Assembly (NCBI GenBank): GCA_029255685.2 | Contig: CM055319.2 | Coordinates: 24,523,568 to 24,587,567, forward strand | Length of the DNA stretch: 64,000 nt | Origin: Silene conica | Taxonomy: Eukaryota > Streptophyta > Magnoliopsida > Caryophyllales > Caryophyllaceae | Direction: 5' to 3' | Shown here: piece after piece, positions 12,301 through 23,436 of the stretch | Position numbering within the stretch: the first letter of the stretch is position 1 | How the letters are laid out: every line of letters starts with the position of its first letter | Made by a program: the position numbers and the translations under genes | The notes under the pieces: model-generated | What the model was told of the DNA's origin: nothing | Seen by the model: only the letters and a program-made list of their open reading frames with translations | The model's database searches: none

Positions 12301-12462
12301 TGGTTCGGGTGAAGTAGATGGGTTGTTGTGGCTAGTAGATGCGTGGGAAGAAATTCTCACTCTCGCTATAGTCCTCCTCCTTAAGGCTCGAAAAAGCCTT
12401 TCCGGTTCGGAAGTCGAAAACAAAGAATTAGAATCACCCCTAGGCATAAAACCTTGGCACAA
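9358..12462 (-). pseudogene. gag-protease ORF of the Athila-like element, two in-frame stops
   Basis: One frame of 1034 residues from 12462 to 9358, broken by TAA codons at 11148-11146 and near 10911. Both breaks fall in an Asn/Gln-rich linker. The gag part (about residues 130-280) has the plant retrotransposon-gag pattern with NKADKWLNIHPP and TTWDDLATTFLAKYYP. A CCHC zinc knuckle, CDLCGGSGHTFDVC, lies at about 366-379. The retropepsin-like protease follows, with active-site CDLGASVSIMP near composite residue 836 and the flap/C-terminal motif ILGRPFLATGGA. The frame stops where reverse transcriptase would begin in an autonomous relative. Both stops are one C-to-T change from CAA (Gln). The true start may be the MPRGDSN methionine six codons in. 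Confidence 0.8.
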
Positions 12463-12608
12463 AATTAGTCGTCCTAGTGTTTTTTAGGCACTAGGGAGAG
12501 TAAAATATCAACCACTCTACACTTAACTAACAAAGCTTTGACCAAAACAAAGAAAGCACAACTAACTAAAGCTAAAACTAAAACTAAACTAAACAATTTC
12601 TAGCACCA

Positions 12609-12626
12609 TCCCCGGCAACGGCGCCA
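12609..12626 (-). other. Primer-binding site, tRNA-Asp type
   Basis: The minus strand reads TGGCGCCGTTGCCGGGGA, complementary to the 3' end of plant tRNA-Asp including CCA. It starts three bases from the LTR edge at 12630. An Asp primer is typical of Athila-group elements. Confidence 0.85.
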
Positions 12627-13638
12627 TTTTGATTGCCGGAATTTGCCGTCACTACCGGTCATCAAACAAATTTTTAAACCCGAAGGAAAGTAGTATTTAG
12701 TTCGGGGTCGAACGCGAAGATGGTGGGGGAATTGATTAGTTAGGTTCCAATTAAAGCTTAAGTCGGGGGTAATAGTTTGGTTTGTGAAAAGACTAACAAC
12801 TAAAGGCGAATAAGAACAATAAACCTAAGATTAGATTGATGATAAGGAGAACTAGGGTGTCTGGGGTCACTTAGGTGAGTCGGTAACCAAACATAAGATA
12901 ATGGTCTTGTGTCACTTCTATGGTAAGTTTAGGGTCGTCTCTTCTCTCGAGTCGACTACCCTTAGGTCAAGACTAGTCCTAGCTTTCGCTACAAACAAAG
13001 CTAACCTAACACATAAACATGCTCATGGAACTCAAGACCATCGTCTAAAGCAAACATAGCGAAGACTAATACCCAACCGTCGTTGAGGCAATTCGTCGAA
13101 CACGTAACATGCATGATGTGAAAACTCAACCAAAGAGGCAAAACAAGACTAACCCTAAGCATATTTCATGGTTACTAACTACCCAAGCAAACCCCTAACC
13201 CTAGAATGAAACTACTCACACATGATTAAGAAGGAAACATGAACAAATGAGGTATAGATGATAAACATTATGGGAAATGGTAAAAAGAAGCAATAGATTA
13301 AAAAGAACTTGAGATAAATGTAAACAAATGGAAATACTAAACAAGAGAAAGGAAGATTATACCAATGCTTGCATTAAAGTGAAGAACTTGGATATAAATG
13401 AAGAATTCTCTCAAATGTCTTCAAAATACACCCAAAAGTACAAATGTAAACTATTGATCTTCTAGGACTAAGGAAAGATTATCAAGAACTAAAAGATTAA
13501 GATGAAAACTAAGGAAGGATTAAAGTTTTTAAGAGAGTTTTTTTATGGCTAAATGTATATCAATGGAACAGTAAAAACCCTAAAATAAGTATGAAAATAT
13601 CTCAAATGTTGCGTAGATGAAAATAGACTAAGTGCGGG

Positions 13639-13646
13639 TTTATATA
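13639..13646 (-). promoter_or_regulatory. TATA box of the Athila-like 5' LTR
   Basis: TATATAAA on the minus strand, about 30 bases downstream of the last GC-palindrome of the array. It lies 580 bases into the LTR, a plausible U3/R promoter position. Function is inferred from position and sequence only. Confidence 0.5.
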
Positions 13647-13669
13647 GTGCGCGAAATTCTGAAATATGA

Positions 13670-14000
13670 CTCTCAGCCGGTCGACCGGCTGCCGGTCCGA
13701 AACCGGCTAAGAGTCAAAATGTAAACTTCTGATTTATCTTCATTTTCTTCAATGCACAGGTACCACCAGCCGGTGGACCGGCTGCCGGTCGGCCACCGGC
13801 TGCCGGTCGGCCACCGGCTGGGGACCCTTTCTTGAGAATCTGTCTTGAAGAGGTTGAAAGGAGGAGTGGCTAAGGGTGAGGGGGTCCCAGCCGGTCAGCC
13901 GGCTGCCGGTTGGCCACCGGCTGAGGACCCAAAATCAAAAGCATGTGCAAAAATCTTCAAACCCAAGGTGAAGGGGCTCCCAGCCGGCGGACCGGCTGAG
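13670..14000. repeat. GC-palindrome array in the LTR (CAGCCGG...CCGGCTG units)
   Basis: Four GC-rich dyads of about 25-55 bp start near 13676, 13768, 13889 and 13980. Each begins AGCCGGT/C and ends CCGGCTG or CCGGCTA, and they are separated by AT-rich spacers of roughly 50-70 bp. The same motif recurs at 8430-8960 and 39070-39110. They stand out sharply from the AT-rich background. Confidence 0.7.
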
Positions 14001-14231
14001 GACCCCACTTCGCCATTTCAGCTTCTTTTCCTCTCTTTTTGCTTTGATTTCACCACGTTTTGTTCCCGTTTCTTCATTCCCGCGTCAAGTCCTACAACAT
14101 GGCAACCAAACATGTAGAAAAGAGATATCGGGCATAAAAAGGGACAATAGCGTGCAAAACGGGGGTGAAACGGGATCGAAATAAAAGGAAAACAAGGGAA
14201 AATAATGACCGAATTTGTGCTCATCAGCTAC

Positions 14232-14927
14232 TATCAAAAAATATGATTTTATAAGAGACAAAATATTAAGATAAAAATCCCTCTAATTTAATTAAAAAAT
14301 ATGGTTTAAGCTATTTACACTGAGAATTTTATCATTTTCAAAAAAAAGAAAAAAAATCAAACATTAGGCATTAATTTGCCCTTTCGTCTTCACCCACTAA
14401 CTTCATATAGCTAGATACCAAAGGTTCGTTGAAGCTTTTATATAGAAAATTTTGGTACATAATTTATCTATACAATCTAATCTAATTAAAAAGCAACCTT
14501 AAACATTTAATTTTTTGCCACATAACAACTAAACTAAATTATTAAAAAAATTACATTAAATTTTTTATTAATAATTAATTTTATTCATATTCATGGACCT
14601 ATGTTGTTGGTGGTTTTGAAGGTAAAAGTTTATAATTATAGGATCAACAATTTAAAATTTAATTTCGATTTATTTATTATTTATGTTTCGCCAACGACTG
14701 TTGACACCTTCTTTTTTTTTAAAAAAAGTACATGTTATTAGTATATTAATCAAATTAACAACTAAAGTACAATATATAGCTTTAAAAATAAATCTGAGTT
14801 GTCAAAGAAATAAGATATTAACTATCTAACTTTATGTATTTCAAGACTATATCTTTTTAAATGGATAAACTAATTGCTCGGACAAATTTTAACAATACGA
14901 TAAAAGAATAAAACTGAAACGGATAAA
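14232..14927. other. AT-rich DNA between the Athila-like element and a Helitron end; no gene
   Basis: No coding signal on either strand. It was continuous with 1320-4317 before the Athila-like insertion and may be the body of the Helitron ending at 14956. Confidence 0.4.
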
Positions 14928-14956
14928 CCCGTGAGTTTCACGGGTCACAAACCTAG
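14928..14956 (+). mobile_element. Helitron 3' terminus (hairpin plus CTAG)
   Basis: A perfect 7-bp stem, CCCGTGA / TCACGGG with a GTT loop (14928-14944), is followed after eight bases by CTAG (14953-14956) and then T. A GC hairpin just inside CTRR followed by a host T is the Helitron 3' signature. I could not find the 5' TC end with confidence; the Athila-like element may have inserted inside this Helitron. Confidence 0.55.
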
Positions 14957-15359
14957 TTATTAAATTATAAACTTCTCCAAGGGCTAGTAGTGTTGTGGTT
15001 TAAATGGCCCTACATTTCAACCATCATCCACAATATAATTGAAGTGTTATATAATTGGTAGATTTTTGTTTGTGGGTTCATTTGAGCTACTGGCTCAATG
15101 AAGCTAGTAGCTTAAATTAAGCAAGTTTAAAAGGAGTGTTCTAATGGTTAAGCAAGTAACTTGAAATATTTTTTATTTGCAAGAAAGTCTTTTTGAATAA
15201 TCATTGTAGATGCTTTTAGAGAGTCGACTTCAACTTTTTAAGGAGAAAGGAAAGTCGGAAAACAAGTTGAGTTAATGCATTTTATCAATCAATCAATATA
15301 TATAATTAAAGTAGTTTTTTTTTCAAGTGATGTGGCAGCTTTTAACTATTACAAAACAC

Positions 15360-15930
15360 TATATTTATAAATAATAATAATTTATGTATAATTTTTCTAT
15401 TAGAATTCGAAAATAAGAAAATAATAAATTATTTACAATTTTTCTATTAAAATTAGAACATTAGAAAATAGTTGATTAAATAATAATTTGTTGATAATTT
15501 TCCTATTAGAATTAAAAAATAATAAATAATAAATTAATTACAATTTTTCTATTAGAATTAGAAAATGATTATTTATAATTTTCCTTTAGATTTAGAGCAA
15601 TATTATTATTTAAGATTTGTTTACTAACTATATATGGTTATTAACTTTACTCAATATTTTTATTAAATATGAAAATGAGAAACGAGTTAGAAAATAATTG
15701 TTTATTTACAGATTTCCTATTAGATTTAGAACATTCTTCTTTAATATTTATATACTTATTATTTAAGGTTATTAACTTTTATTCAATCTTTAACTCAGTT
15801 TGTCTTCATCTTAACATTAAAATGGGTTAAAAATAGTCTCACTTGGAGATATAAGACAAATTTATTACTTTTCGTTATGCATTATGTTTTTATCTTTTCC
15901 GTATTATTTGACCCTTCTTAAATTTAAAAT
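15360..15930. repeat. AT-rich dispersed repeat with reiterated TTTTTCTATTAGAATTAGAAAAT units
   Basis: Short internal units built around TTTTCTATTAGAATTAGAAA are reiterated five or six times, followed by a segment ending near ATGGGTTAAAA. A diverged copy with the same order lies at 38660-39030. The family is unknown to me and there is no ORF. Confidence 0.5.
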
Positions 15931-15933
15931 GAA

Positions 15934-15966
15934 CTAGTTGTTGTATGGCGCGCTTCGCGCGCCATA
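15934..15966 (-). mobile_element. Helitron 3' terminus, minus orientation (10-bp GC hairpin plus CTAG)
   Basis: Read on the minus strand, a perfect 10-bp stem TATGGCGCGC / GCGCGCCATA with a GAA loop is followed by CAACAA, CTAG (ending at 15934) and a host T. The element body would extend to the right. I did not identify its 5' TC end. Confidence 0.55.
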
Positions 15967-17700
15967 CCACAAGATAGGTATATCAGTACAGTTTAATTCT
16001 TTAAGCGTAGCGAGCTCACGAAAGTCACTACAATAAACACACGCAATTGAGACCAATTTTTTCTTTGTGACCGCCTCTATAAGGGTCTAACCGCAATCTT
16101 GGGTCAGAATCATAACCAAATTCCATTCGGGGTAATTTGTATGTGAAAGATTGAATCCATATTCATTAAGGCTGTATCAATATAGACCGGAGTTTCCTTT
16201 TTCGAATGACTTTATTCGAGAAAGGTCCAACATTTTCTTCATGATTTGAAAAAACTAAAGTTTTGGCATTCAATATCAATACTCTTTGCTAAATGTGCAC
16301 ATACCCTAGTTCTAGTCTGACATCAAAAATTAAGTTTGAAATACATCAAAGTTACCGCTAAAATTTTGTAAGAATGTTGGCAAAATATGAAATTCACTAC
16401 ATGAGTTCTTGTAAACTCCTTAAAATTGAAAAACTTTAGTAGAGTGTGCATTTTAGAAATGCCTTTTGTTCGGCAGCATTGTAAAAATCTTGGTATACGA
16501 TACACGCAATACCCCTAGATTTTTAAATCGGCGTAATTTGGTTTCCTATATGCTTTCGTGTGATGTCTATATTACATCTTTAGGTGTCTGTTGAGCTTTA
16601 AATTCAGAACATTTGTACCTGCAATTGAGTAAACAAAATGGTTAAATATTAGGATACATTTTCCTGCAACAGTAAGTACCATATAATTCTTCTTGAACTG
16701 GATACCTTTTACAAGTTCTAACTTCCGAACAGTCCTTTTAGTAAAATAAAATAGCAAATTCTAAGGATACTTCATTTCCATCTAATTTTTCCTTGACACG
16801 ATCATGAAGTTTGTTACAATTAATTGAAAATGTAAAAGAACCAGCTATAACAGCCAACAGCAATACACCCAATACAGTATTGAAAATTAGTGCATCAAAT
16901 TTGTGTGTATTTCATTCCTTCACTCCTCTTCTTTGACTCTCTCTTCCCTTTTCCTCAATCTTACTACAGTCTACTATGTGTGTTGTGTAGGCCTTCATCC
17001 AAACCGTGTGAGCTGGGGTTTCACTCCATTAATTTTACTATTTCTTCCTACTTCTCCATCTTTTTTTTACTTACCCTTTACCTCTCTTAATCGTCTTAAT
17101 TTAAGACGACTCTTGTACCCGAATTGAATAAAGATGGAGATATCTTAATTTAAAACAGTTTTAAGCAAGACTTCTTATTGTTTCCCTACTTTTACCTTGT
17201 TATTATTATTATTCTTCTGCATCATTAATCATCAATCATCAATCATCAATCAATATTTTTTCTATATTTTTAAATGAATTTTTCATTTTATTGCAGTCTT
17301 ACCGTTTCTTACACTCTATTTCTTTCGAAGTCTTAAATTTACATAATGTAAAAATCCAAACTTTTTTATTGATGAACATTAAATATTTACAGAGAAACCA
17401 GTGTCTTTTTTTTGTGGTTGTTCATGAATTGTTGAGAAAATCTTCCCTTTTAAGAATTTTAAAAGGTTCAAGTAAAAATGGCAAAATTATCTGTCCATTT
17501 AAGAACAACAAGATAAGCCTCTATGGGACCTAGCAAAAGTCAACTGACTTGAATAATCTTACCGATCCTCATTTAGACTCAACGGGAACAATTGGAGGTA
17601 AACAGACTTAACAATTACATGACTCAACTTGAAATGACCTGAATGAATTTTAGTGAAAAATTAGTAGTTCGTGAAATAAGAAGTGAAAGTTTCGACATTT
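15967..17700. other. No gene seen; possibly Helitron body
   Basis: AT-rich sequence without a supportable ORF or a conserved peptide in any frame. I searched the minus strand for the missing 3' exons of the thioesterase pseudogene (Ser motif GFSMG, LSGWLP, CHGKGD) and did not find them. Confidence 0.4.
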
Positions 17701-17702
17701 AC

Positions 17703-18505
17703 CATCAGCGCGTTCAGTTGACAACTAATTCGCAATATGTGCAGCCGATGCATCCAATCTCTCTATGTCATCTGGACTATCTTCTTAAATCTCTGCTATA
17801 TGAAGCCCTATAATAAAGCGGAGATCGTAAGAATGACTATACTGATTTAGGGTTTTGAGATTTCTTAGTACTCGAATCTTAAGTAAGAACTTGTGAAGAA
17901 GCGGGCATACATGTAGTGCAGGTAAATCCACCAAACAATGCCATAGGTAAAGGTGGCGCAGTAGGACAAATAAACTTAACTTGTACACACATCACACATA
18001 TATCAATTGATATTTCACTGATTATGTTACAACTATACTGTCGAAATGAAGAATCGAGTTTTAACATCAAAAACAAGAATTCTTATATTTGGAAGCGGCG
18101 GTGATTCCAAGAGCTGGCACACACTGCAGGAACAACAATAACCCAAATCAGCACATTTCGTCGTTGTCACGGAAGAATACGACATATGGTATCAATTGCA
18201 CAAAAGGCATAACTTAGCATACAAGCGTAGGAAAAACAATAGTTAACTTAAATATGTTCGTCATCTATATAAGGTTGTCAATTAAGATTTCATATTTATT
18301 TTACCGACTTATTGTTAACGGGTGGGTCTTAATGATGAGACCGTCTTATACAACATTGAAACGAGCTAGGTTGATATTAAATGATGAACACCTTGAACCA
18401 TTATCACCAAGTCCATGTACCCAAATTATTGTGGCAAGGTGCCTTCATTTAGGCGTAACAATATGTATCCTCCCCAACTCAAATGTTCTCCTATCTTGTC
18501 TCAAA
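17703..18505 (-). pseudogene. Acyl-protein thioesterase (APT/carboxylesterase family) pseudogene
   Basis: Four decayed exons in the right order on the minus strand. Exon a (~18503-18392) encodes RRTFELGRIHIV and IIWVHGLGDNGS, with TGA at 18447-18445. Exon b (18123-18082) encodes QLLESPPLPNI; its donor GT is lost. Exon c (~17980-17914) encodes KFICPTAPPLPMALFGGF. Exon d (~17812-17703) encodes EDSPDDIERLDASAAHIAN, with an in-frame TAA at 17787-17785 and TAG at 17727-17725, then a GT donor. These match the N-terminal half of plant acyl-protein thioesterases, alpha/beta hydrolases that remove fatty acids from S-acylated proteins. The nucleophile exon and the Asp/His half are missing. Because intron positions are kept, this is a decayed gene copy and not a retrocopy. 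Confidence 0.75.
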
Positions 18506-19379
18506 CCTGAATTGATAAAAAATAAACATAACTTTTAACTTCGATAATATTGTTCATTTGTAAGCTCCCACAAACAAAGTCAGTATATGTCAACATATAT
18601 TTAGATAACAACAATATAATGCTAGTATGTTTTACTCATCATTTAAGTCTGCTACTCACTTCTTCCTTTTGGGCATTTTTACTCCTCACTTTACTTCAAG
18701 CTTGTACTTCGGGTATGTCAATCTTCATCTACCGTCTTACTCTCTCTACACTTTCTTCATCCACGGTCTCTTCTTATAAAAGGTAAAAAGTAAGAATACC
18801 CGATAATATAAACTAACCAAATAATCAAAAATTATAATAAAAATACCATAAAATATGAGTCATAGAACAAAACGGAACCCCGTGGCCCTAATGAAATTAC
18901 CAGTAGGTAATGCAGAAATGTTTCGGAAGAGAGAAAATAGCCAAAATGGCATGAATGGCCCCCTCAAGTTCAAGTGTGATGGATGTAAAAACAAACCTAA
19001 TTTATTAGAATCAAATCAAATATAAAGAAAGTTCTTTCAATAAAGTAAAATCTAATTCAATCCTACATAATTACGATTCCGAATAATGCTGCTAAATAAT
19101 TACTACACCGTACGCGAAAATGCTAAATGAACAAACCTAATACAATTTCCACGATTATTGTTAAATGTATACTCAAATATAACAACAGAACAGTAAATTA
19201 CGCCGTAACATCACTAATTACACAAAAAACAACATAACAAAAACCTTAGCTTAGTATAACACAAACAATATCCGATTAAATGACGCATGCACAATTGAAC
19301 AAGCATAAATTACATTCAAATGAAACAGAAATGAAATCAACTGAAATAATCAAAACAAATTAACGAAATCATTAACGAG

Positions 19380-19570
19380 ACAAAAGAAAACAGAGTTACA
19401 TACGTGAAAATCGGCAATTAATCGAATTGAACCGATTGAATTGAATCTTGAGATTCTAGGTTTTGTATTCAATTGAGTGAATTACAAGTGGTAGAGTGCG
19501 ATAAGATTAAGCAAAACGAGATGAGAGTTTGAAGAGACGATATTGAGGCATGAGTTTATGAGAGATAAGC
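19380..19570 (-). other. 5'-UTR-like leader with a possible first donor, upstream of the thioesterase pseudogene
   Basis: On the minus strand a pyrimidine-rich leader runs into GATTTTCAC|GTATGTAAC, which looks like a 5' UTR exon with a donor near 19404. It lies ~0.9 kb upstream of the first pseudogene exon and could be its old leader. The evidence is weak: position and composition only. Confidence 0.25.
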
Positions 19571-19734
19571 AGTTGAGATGAAAAGTAAGCATACATAATT
19601 GAGAATAATGAAACGATGAGTTTTGAAGGTAAAAGGGGAAAAGTGATGTGTTTGGTTACTATTCATTGTGATTAGTTATTTTTGTTGCTCATATTTTAGA
19701 AAGCGAATAGATACATCGTCTTAATTAAAAATTT

Positions 19735-19849
19735 TTTTTGGTTCAACGAAGCGCGCACTTAGTCGCATTACAATAGGGGAGGGGGATTCGATCCTGAGAC
19801 CTATTGTCTACAATACCTCTGTCTTAACCACTAGACTAAGACATCCTCG
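19735..19849 (-). mobile_element. tRNA-derived SINE with 17-bp target-site duplication
   Basis: A 115-bp element on the minus strand flanked by perfect direct repeats GTCTTAATTAAAAATTT (19718-19734 and 19850-19866). It has pol III promoter boxes in tRNA order: an A box TAGTCTAGTGG (19838-19828) and a B box GGATCGAATCC (19794-19784), 34 bases apart. It ends in an A-run at the 3' side. The A-box region TAGTCTAGTGGTTAAGA resembles tRNA-Glu/Asp type heads. It is short, with only a small non-tRNA tail. Confidence 0.75.
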
Positions 19850-21066
19850 GTCTTAATTAAAAATTTGTGGACTAATAAATAAGAGTATTTAAGTATTTAA
19901 CATTATACACTTTCGTATTTAACAATGCGAAAGAAATGAGATAATTTCTTTAATTAAGTAAAAACGAAAATAAGACAAATGTCAAATATACTATACTTTA
20001 GGAATATAAATATAAATATTAAAAATCACAATGATGATTTAGATAGATCAAGTGGAATCATTGTGTGTATAAATATAAATATTAGGTTTTGAGGGAGGAT
20101 GTAACACCCTCATTTATTCAAGAGCCTTTAGCAAGACATTCTCAAATAAATAGAGCTGTTAACATCTCGGGATGTCCGAAGTAGTGAATAACAAAGTAAA
20201 ACAATACAAGGTACTTTATATAAAACAGATAAAATTTAAACTTTGATACTACAAAACTACGCAACAGAATAAAAGTACAACTGATGACTACTCTACAGGC
20301 GATATAATTCTAAGTCAGTCCCAAGTCTGCATCTCACATTCCCGTCCCAGCTCCTAGCTCATCTGTCTCTTTCCTGTAGAATCTACTCCCCATTCCGGAT
20401 CATCGTAGGTGTCACACGAATACATAGGGTCAACCACGAGGTTGAGTAGGAAGATAAATAAAACATAACAACAATAGGAATGCATATTCCTCCGTCTCCA
20501 TATCATTCAGTCATCCGCTTCACCTCCATCACACCACTCCTTCCATCACACCACACCTTCCACCACACCTTCTATCACACCTTCCATCACACCACACCTT
20601 CCATGGCCATATCACAAGTCCCATATCACAAGACCCGTATCACAAGACCCATATCACAAGTCCCATTCTCCACAATATTCGATAATAATCAAACAATCCA
20701 CAATACATTCAATATTATTAAAACAGTCTTGTAATAACATCACACACATATACTTCATGTCAAAACACAACCCACAGATATATCCCTACCTCAAACTGCA
20801 GAAGGATAGCCAACACCTGCTAGAAATATTCCATGCGGAAACCGTCACCTAAATATATAATAGGTAACGATTACAATCCTTCACTTAACCCGTATACTTA
20901 GAATAGTAAGGATATTAACTATAGCAGCTTCCCAAAAATGGAAACTTCCCGAACTAGCAACTTTCTAAAAATAGAAATTATCAAAATTATGTCACACATA
21001 ATTACTTTACCCACTAACATGATATTGGCGGACCTAACAACAATACATTTAGTAGGATAATAATAA

Positions 21067-21106
<40 letters not shown>

Positions 21107-21690
21107 TCACGTTAGACACCCACAATGGACAACTCCAAACCGCAAGAAAACGTATACACGTACACGATAAAACACCACAGACTGAACTTCAACAACTCAT
21201 ACCCGCATCCCTCCCTTTGCCGCATCACCACCACCAACCGAACCACCCACGACCACCGCTAAAGGTTCCAGCTTCTTACCTGCATCACCAACCCCGCATC
21301 CCACACTCCCGGTCACCATAGTCGGCCCTTACCACCACTACGATCCCCTGCCCTAACTACCTATACGGAAATGCCAAAAGAAACAGCGGGTTGCTCCGGC
21401 ATCCACCACGCGAAAACACTAACACTCACAACCTAACACAACTACCCATGACCGCCAGTCCCCGACAACCCTACTCCCACACCCGACTTATTACGCGCAA
21501 AGAAAGCATACACAACACGTTACCAACCATCTACTGCCTGACGTTGCCGTCATAGACACCACCCTTCTCTCCTCGCCTCTTCAACCACCCGACAACCATC
21601 ACTGACCAAAACCCATAACCCAGAGACCCATGTAGACCCTGAAACTTGACTTCCAAACCGACCCAAGACTCCACAACAACTCTATACACG

Positions 21691-22653
21691 TGTGGGAAAA
21701 TATATGTATATATTCTCAATTCTTTATATGCAGGATTATAACAAATTTATAATGTATAATTTATAGTCATAAACGAAGAACAAGATACAAAGATTGGGAT
21801 CAAGAATTAACCTTCTGTCCTTGCAAAGGCCTAAGATCAGATATCAAAATAGATATCCTCCTAATCGTTGCACCCAAGATGTTCCAAGAAATACCCCTTC
21901 TAGAGCTAGAAACTGCAAAATTACCTTTAATTCTGTGTAAGATGAAAGCTAGAGAGAGAGAGAGAGAGGGGGAGTATGTATGTCGTGTAACTCGTGTTCT
22001 TTAAGTGCAGAGTGAATGTCCTATTTATAGCTGCAAACAACCTTGCTATTAGACATCAACTAAGATTCTCCAAATCAGTATTTGGTTCTACCTACAGCAC
22101 TTCATAACAACTGAACAACTTAATAATTGCTCAGACCGAAATTCTATCTTTATAGAATCGGTTATATCTCTCTCTTGTGTAATGTTTTATCTTATAAATA
22201 TCTTATATTTATAATCCACTAATTAAATATAACCTTTTATATTTAATTAAATCATTTAATCTTTATTAAATAATTTTCATTACACATAATTAAATATAAC
22301 ATTTTATATTTAATTACGAATTAACATTTTAATTCGTCTTAGCTAATATTATTTAATCAGTATTAAATAATTATGTCATCATTACATTGACTAACCGTTA
22401 AGTCATATAGGCCAGGGTATCAATATGATTACATTTTCATCTAAACATATCTCTCAGATTCCATCCTTTAGGTGTGACTCTTAGGGACCAGTTGATTACC
22501 GCCATTTGTATGACAATAACGTCAAACTTTTTAGCAAGCCAACCGTTATTGATAAACGTGAATCAACTGGCTAAAATACAAAGTATACCCTGTGTTCCTT
22601 TAAGAGATTTATACGTGTTGTCGCACTAACTGTTGAGGACACTAGCTCCAACA
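21691..22653 (-). repeat. 3' LTR of the Copia element
   Basis: Collinear with 29392-30337. It differs by small indels, such as a longer AG run near 21952-21967 and a few bases missing from the right copy near 29967, 30004 and 30100, and by scattered substitutions. Confidence 0.85.
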
Positions 22654-22665
22654 ATCTCTCACTTG
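22654..22665 (-). other. Polypurine tract of the Copia element
   Basis: The minus strand reads CAAGTGAGAGAT immediately before TGTTGGAG of the 3' LTR, the usual Copia arrangement. Confidence 0.65.
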
Positions 22666-23436
22666 ACCGTACAAGTGTATGTGCGATAACCGATTCTCAT
22701 ATCCAATTAAATTTCTCCCACTCAATGTAAAACAATTTGCAAATCTGTATTCACAAAGGTCGTATTTTATAAGCGATCTGTATCAAGAGTGGTTTTTCCG
22801 ACTAGAGAGTAACTCAACTGATAACGAATCATTATTCGAGCTTGGCCAAGAATTTCAGTTACTACTCCTCGAGTGGCCCTGAGAAATATTAAAAACTGAT
22901 GAGGGGTGGATATTTCCTTCAACTCGAATCTTGCAGATGTAAGCACAATATGAAATGACCCAAAAAAATCTGCTTAGCCCCAGTTATGGTCAGCTAGTGA
23001 GAAAGAAATCAAAGTCACCCAAAACTGCCCTTTATCTCAAGAAATAGTCGACAGTCAAAAGAATCGACTTAAGGAACACGATGGACGTCCTATCCACGAC
23101 CCGGCACCGAATGTTCAATAACATTTAGGACTCCATTGCGTCGTCACGAAAATTGTCCTACGAGTTATCGTTATAATCTCGTATCTGTGATCGATCAGTC
23201 AATGGTTTGACTTATGGTTTATTGAACCCACCATCAATTGGCGTCACAAAATAATTGCCAGAGTTATCAGCTCGTGTAGGCGATTACGGACTAAAACAAA
23301 TATAATGTAATTCAGTTCACTTTTGTGGTGTTCAATGTTGTCAGTACAATCCACATGAAAAACAATATATAAAACAAAATCGATGGTGTTATAAATAGTA
23401 TATGAAATAGATACAATATCCAATTCACAAAAAGTA
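22666..23436 (-). other. 3' untranslated region of the Copia element
   Basis: Sequence between the pol stop (23439-23437) and the polypurine tract. I see no further coding signal in it. Confidence 0.6.

Larger units (their letters stand above)
4323..14226 (-). mobile_element. Athila-like LTR retrotransposon, minus strand, lacking RT/RNase H/integrase
   Basis: The element runs from TGATTGCCGG at 4323 to CTCATCA at 14226. Perfect 5-bp target-site duplications GCTAC lie at 4318-4322 and 14227-14231. In the minus direction the order is full 5' LTR (14226-12630), primer-binding site matching the 3' end of tRNA-Asp, gag plus aspartic protease (12462-9358), a GC-palindrome array with a TATA-like box, a second ORF (8273-6600), a T-rich region with polypurine-like motifs, and a truncated 3' LTR (4756-4323). 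There is no room for reverse transcriptase, RNase H or integrase, because only about 1.1 kb separates the protease from the second ORF. A second ORF in env position and an Asp primer site are typical of the Athila group of Ty3/gypsy elements. The coding regions carry five in-frame stops. The element is non-autonomous and now dead. Confidence 0.85.
12630..14226 (-). repeat. 5' LTR of the Athila-like element (complete, 1597 bp)
   Basis: Bounded by TG (12630) and CA (14226), directly next to the TSD on the right and the primer-binding site on the left. Its low-coordinate 430 bp match 4323-4756 almost base for base. It contains a GC-palindrome array (13670-14000) and a TATATAAA box on the minus strand at 13646-13639. 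Confidence 0.85.

Noticed and set aside
1328-15140. A single hAT MITE with ends near 1328 and 15130
   Set aside because: The two similar stretches (…CAATGGTAAG / …TAATGGTTAAG) are in the same orientation, not inverted, and no TSD is visible.
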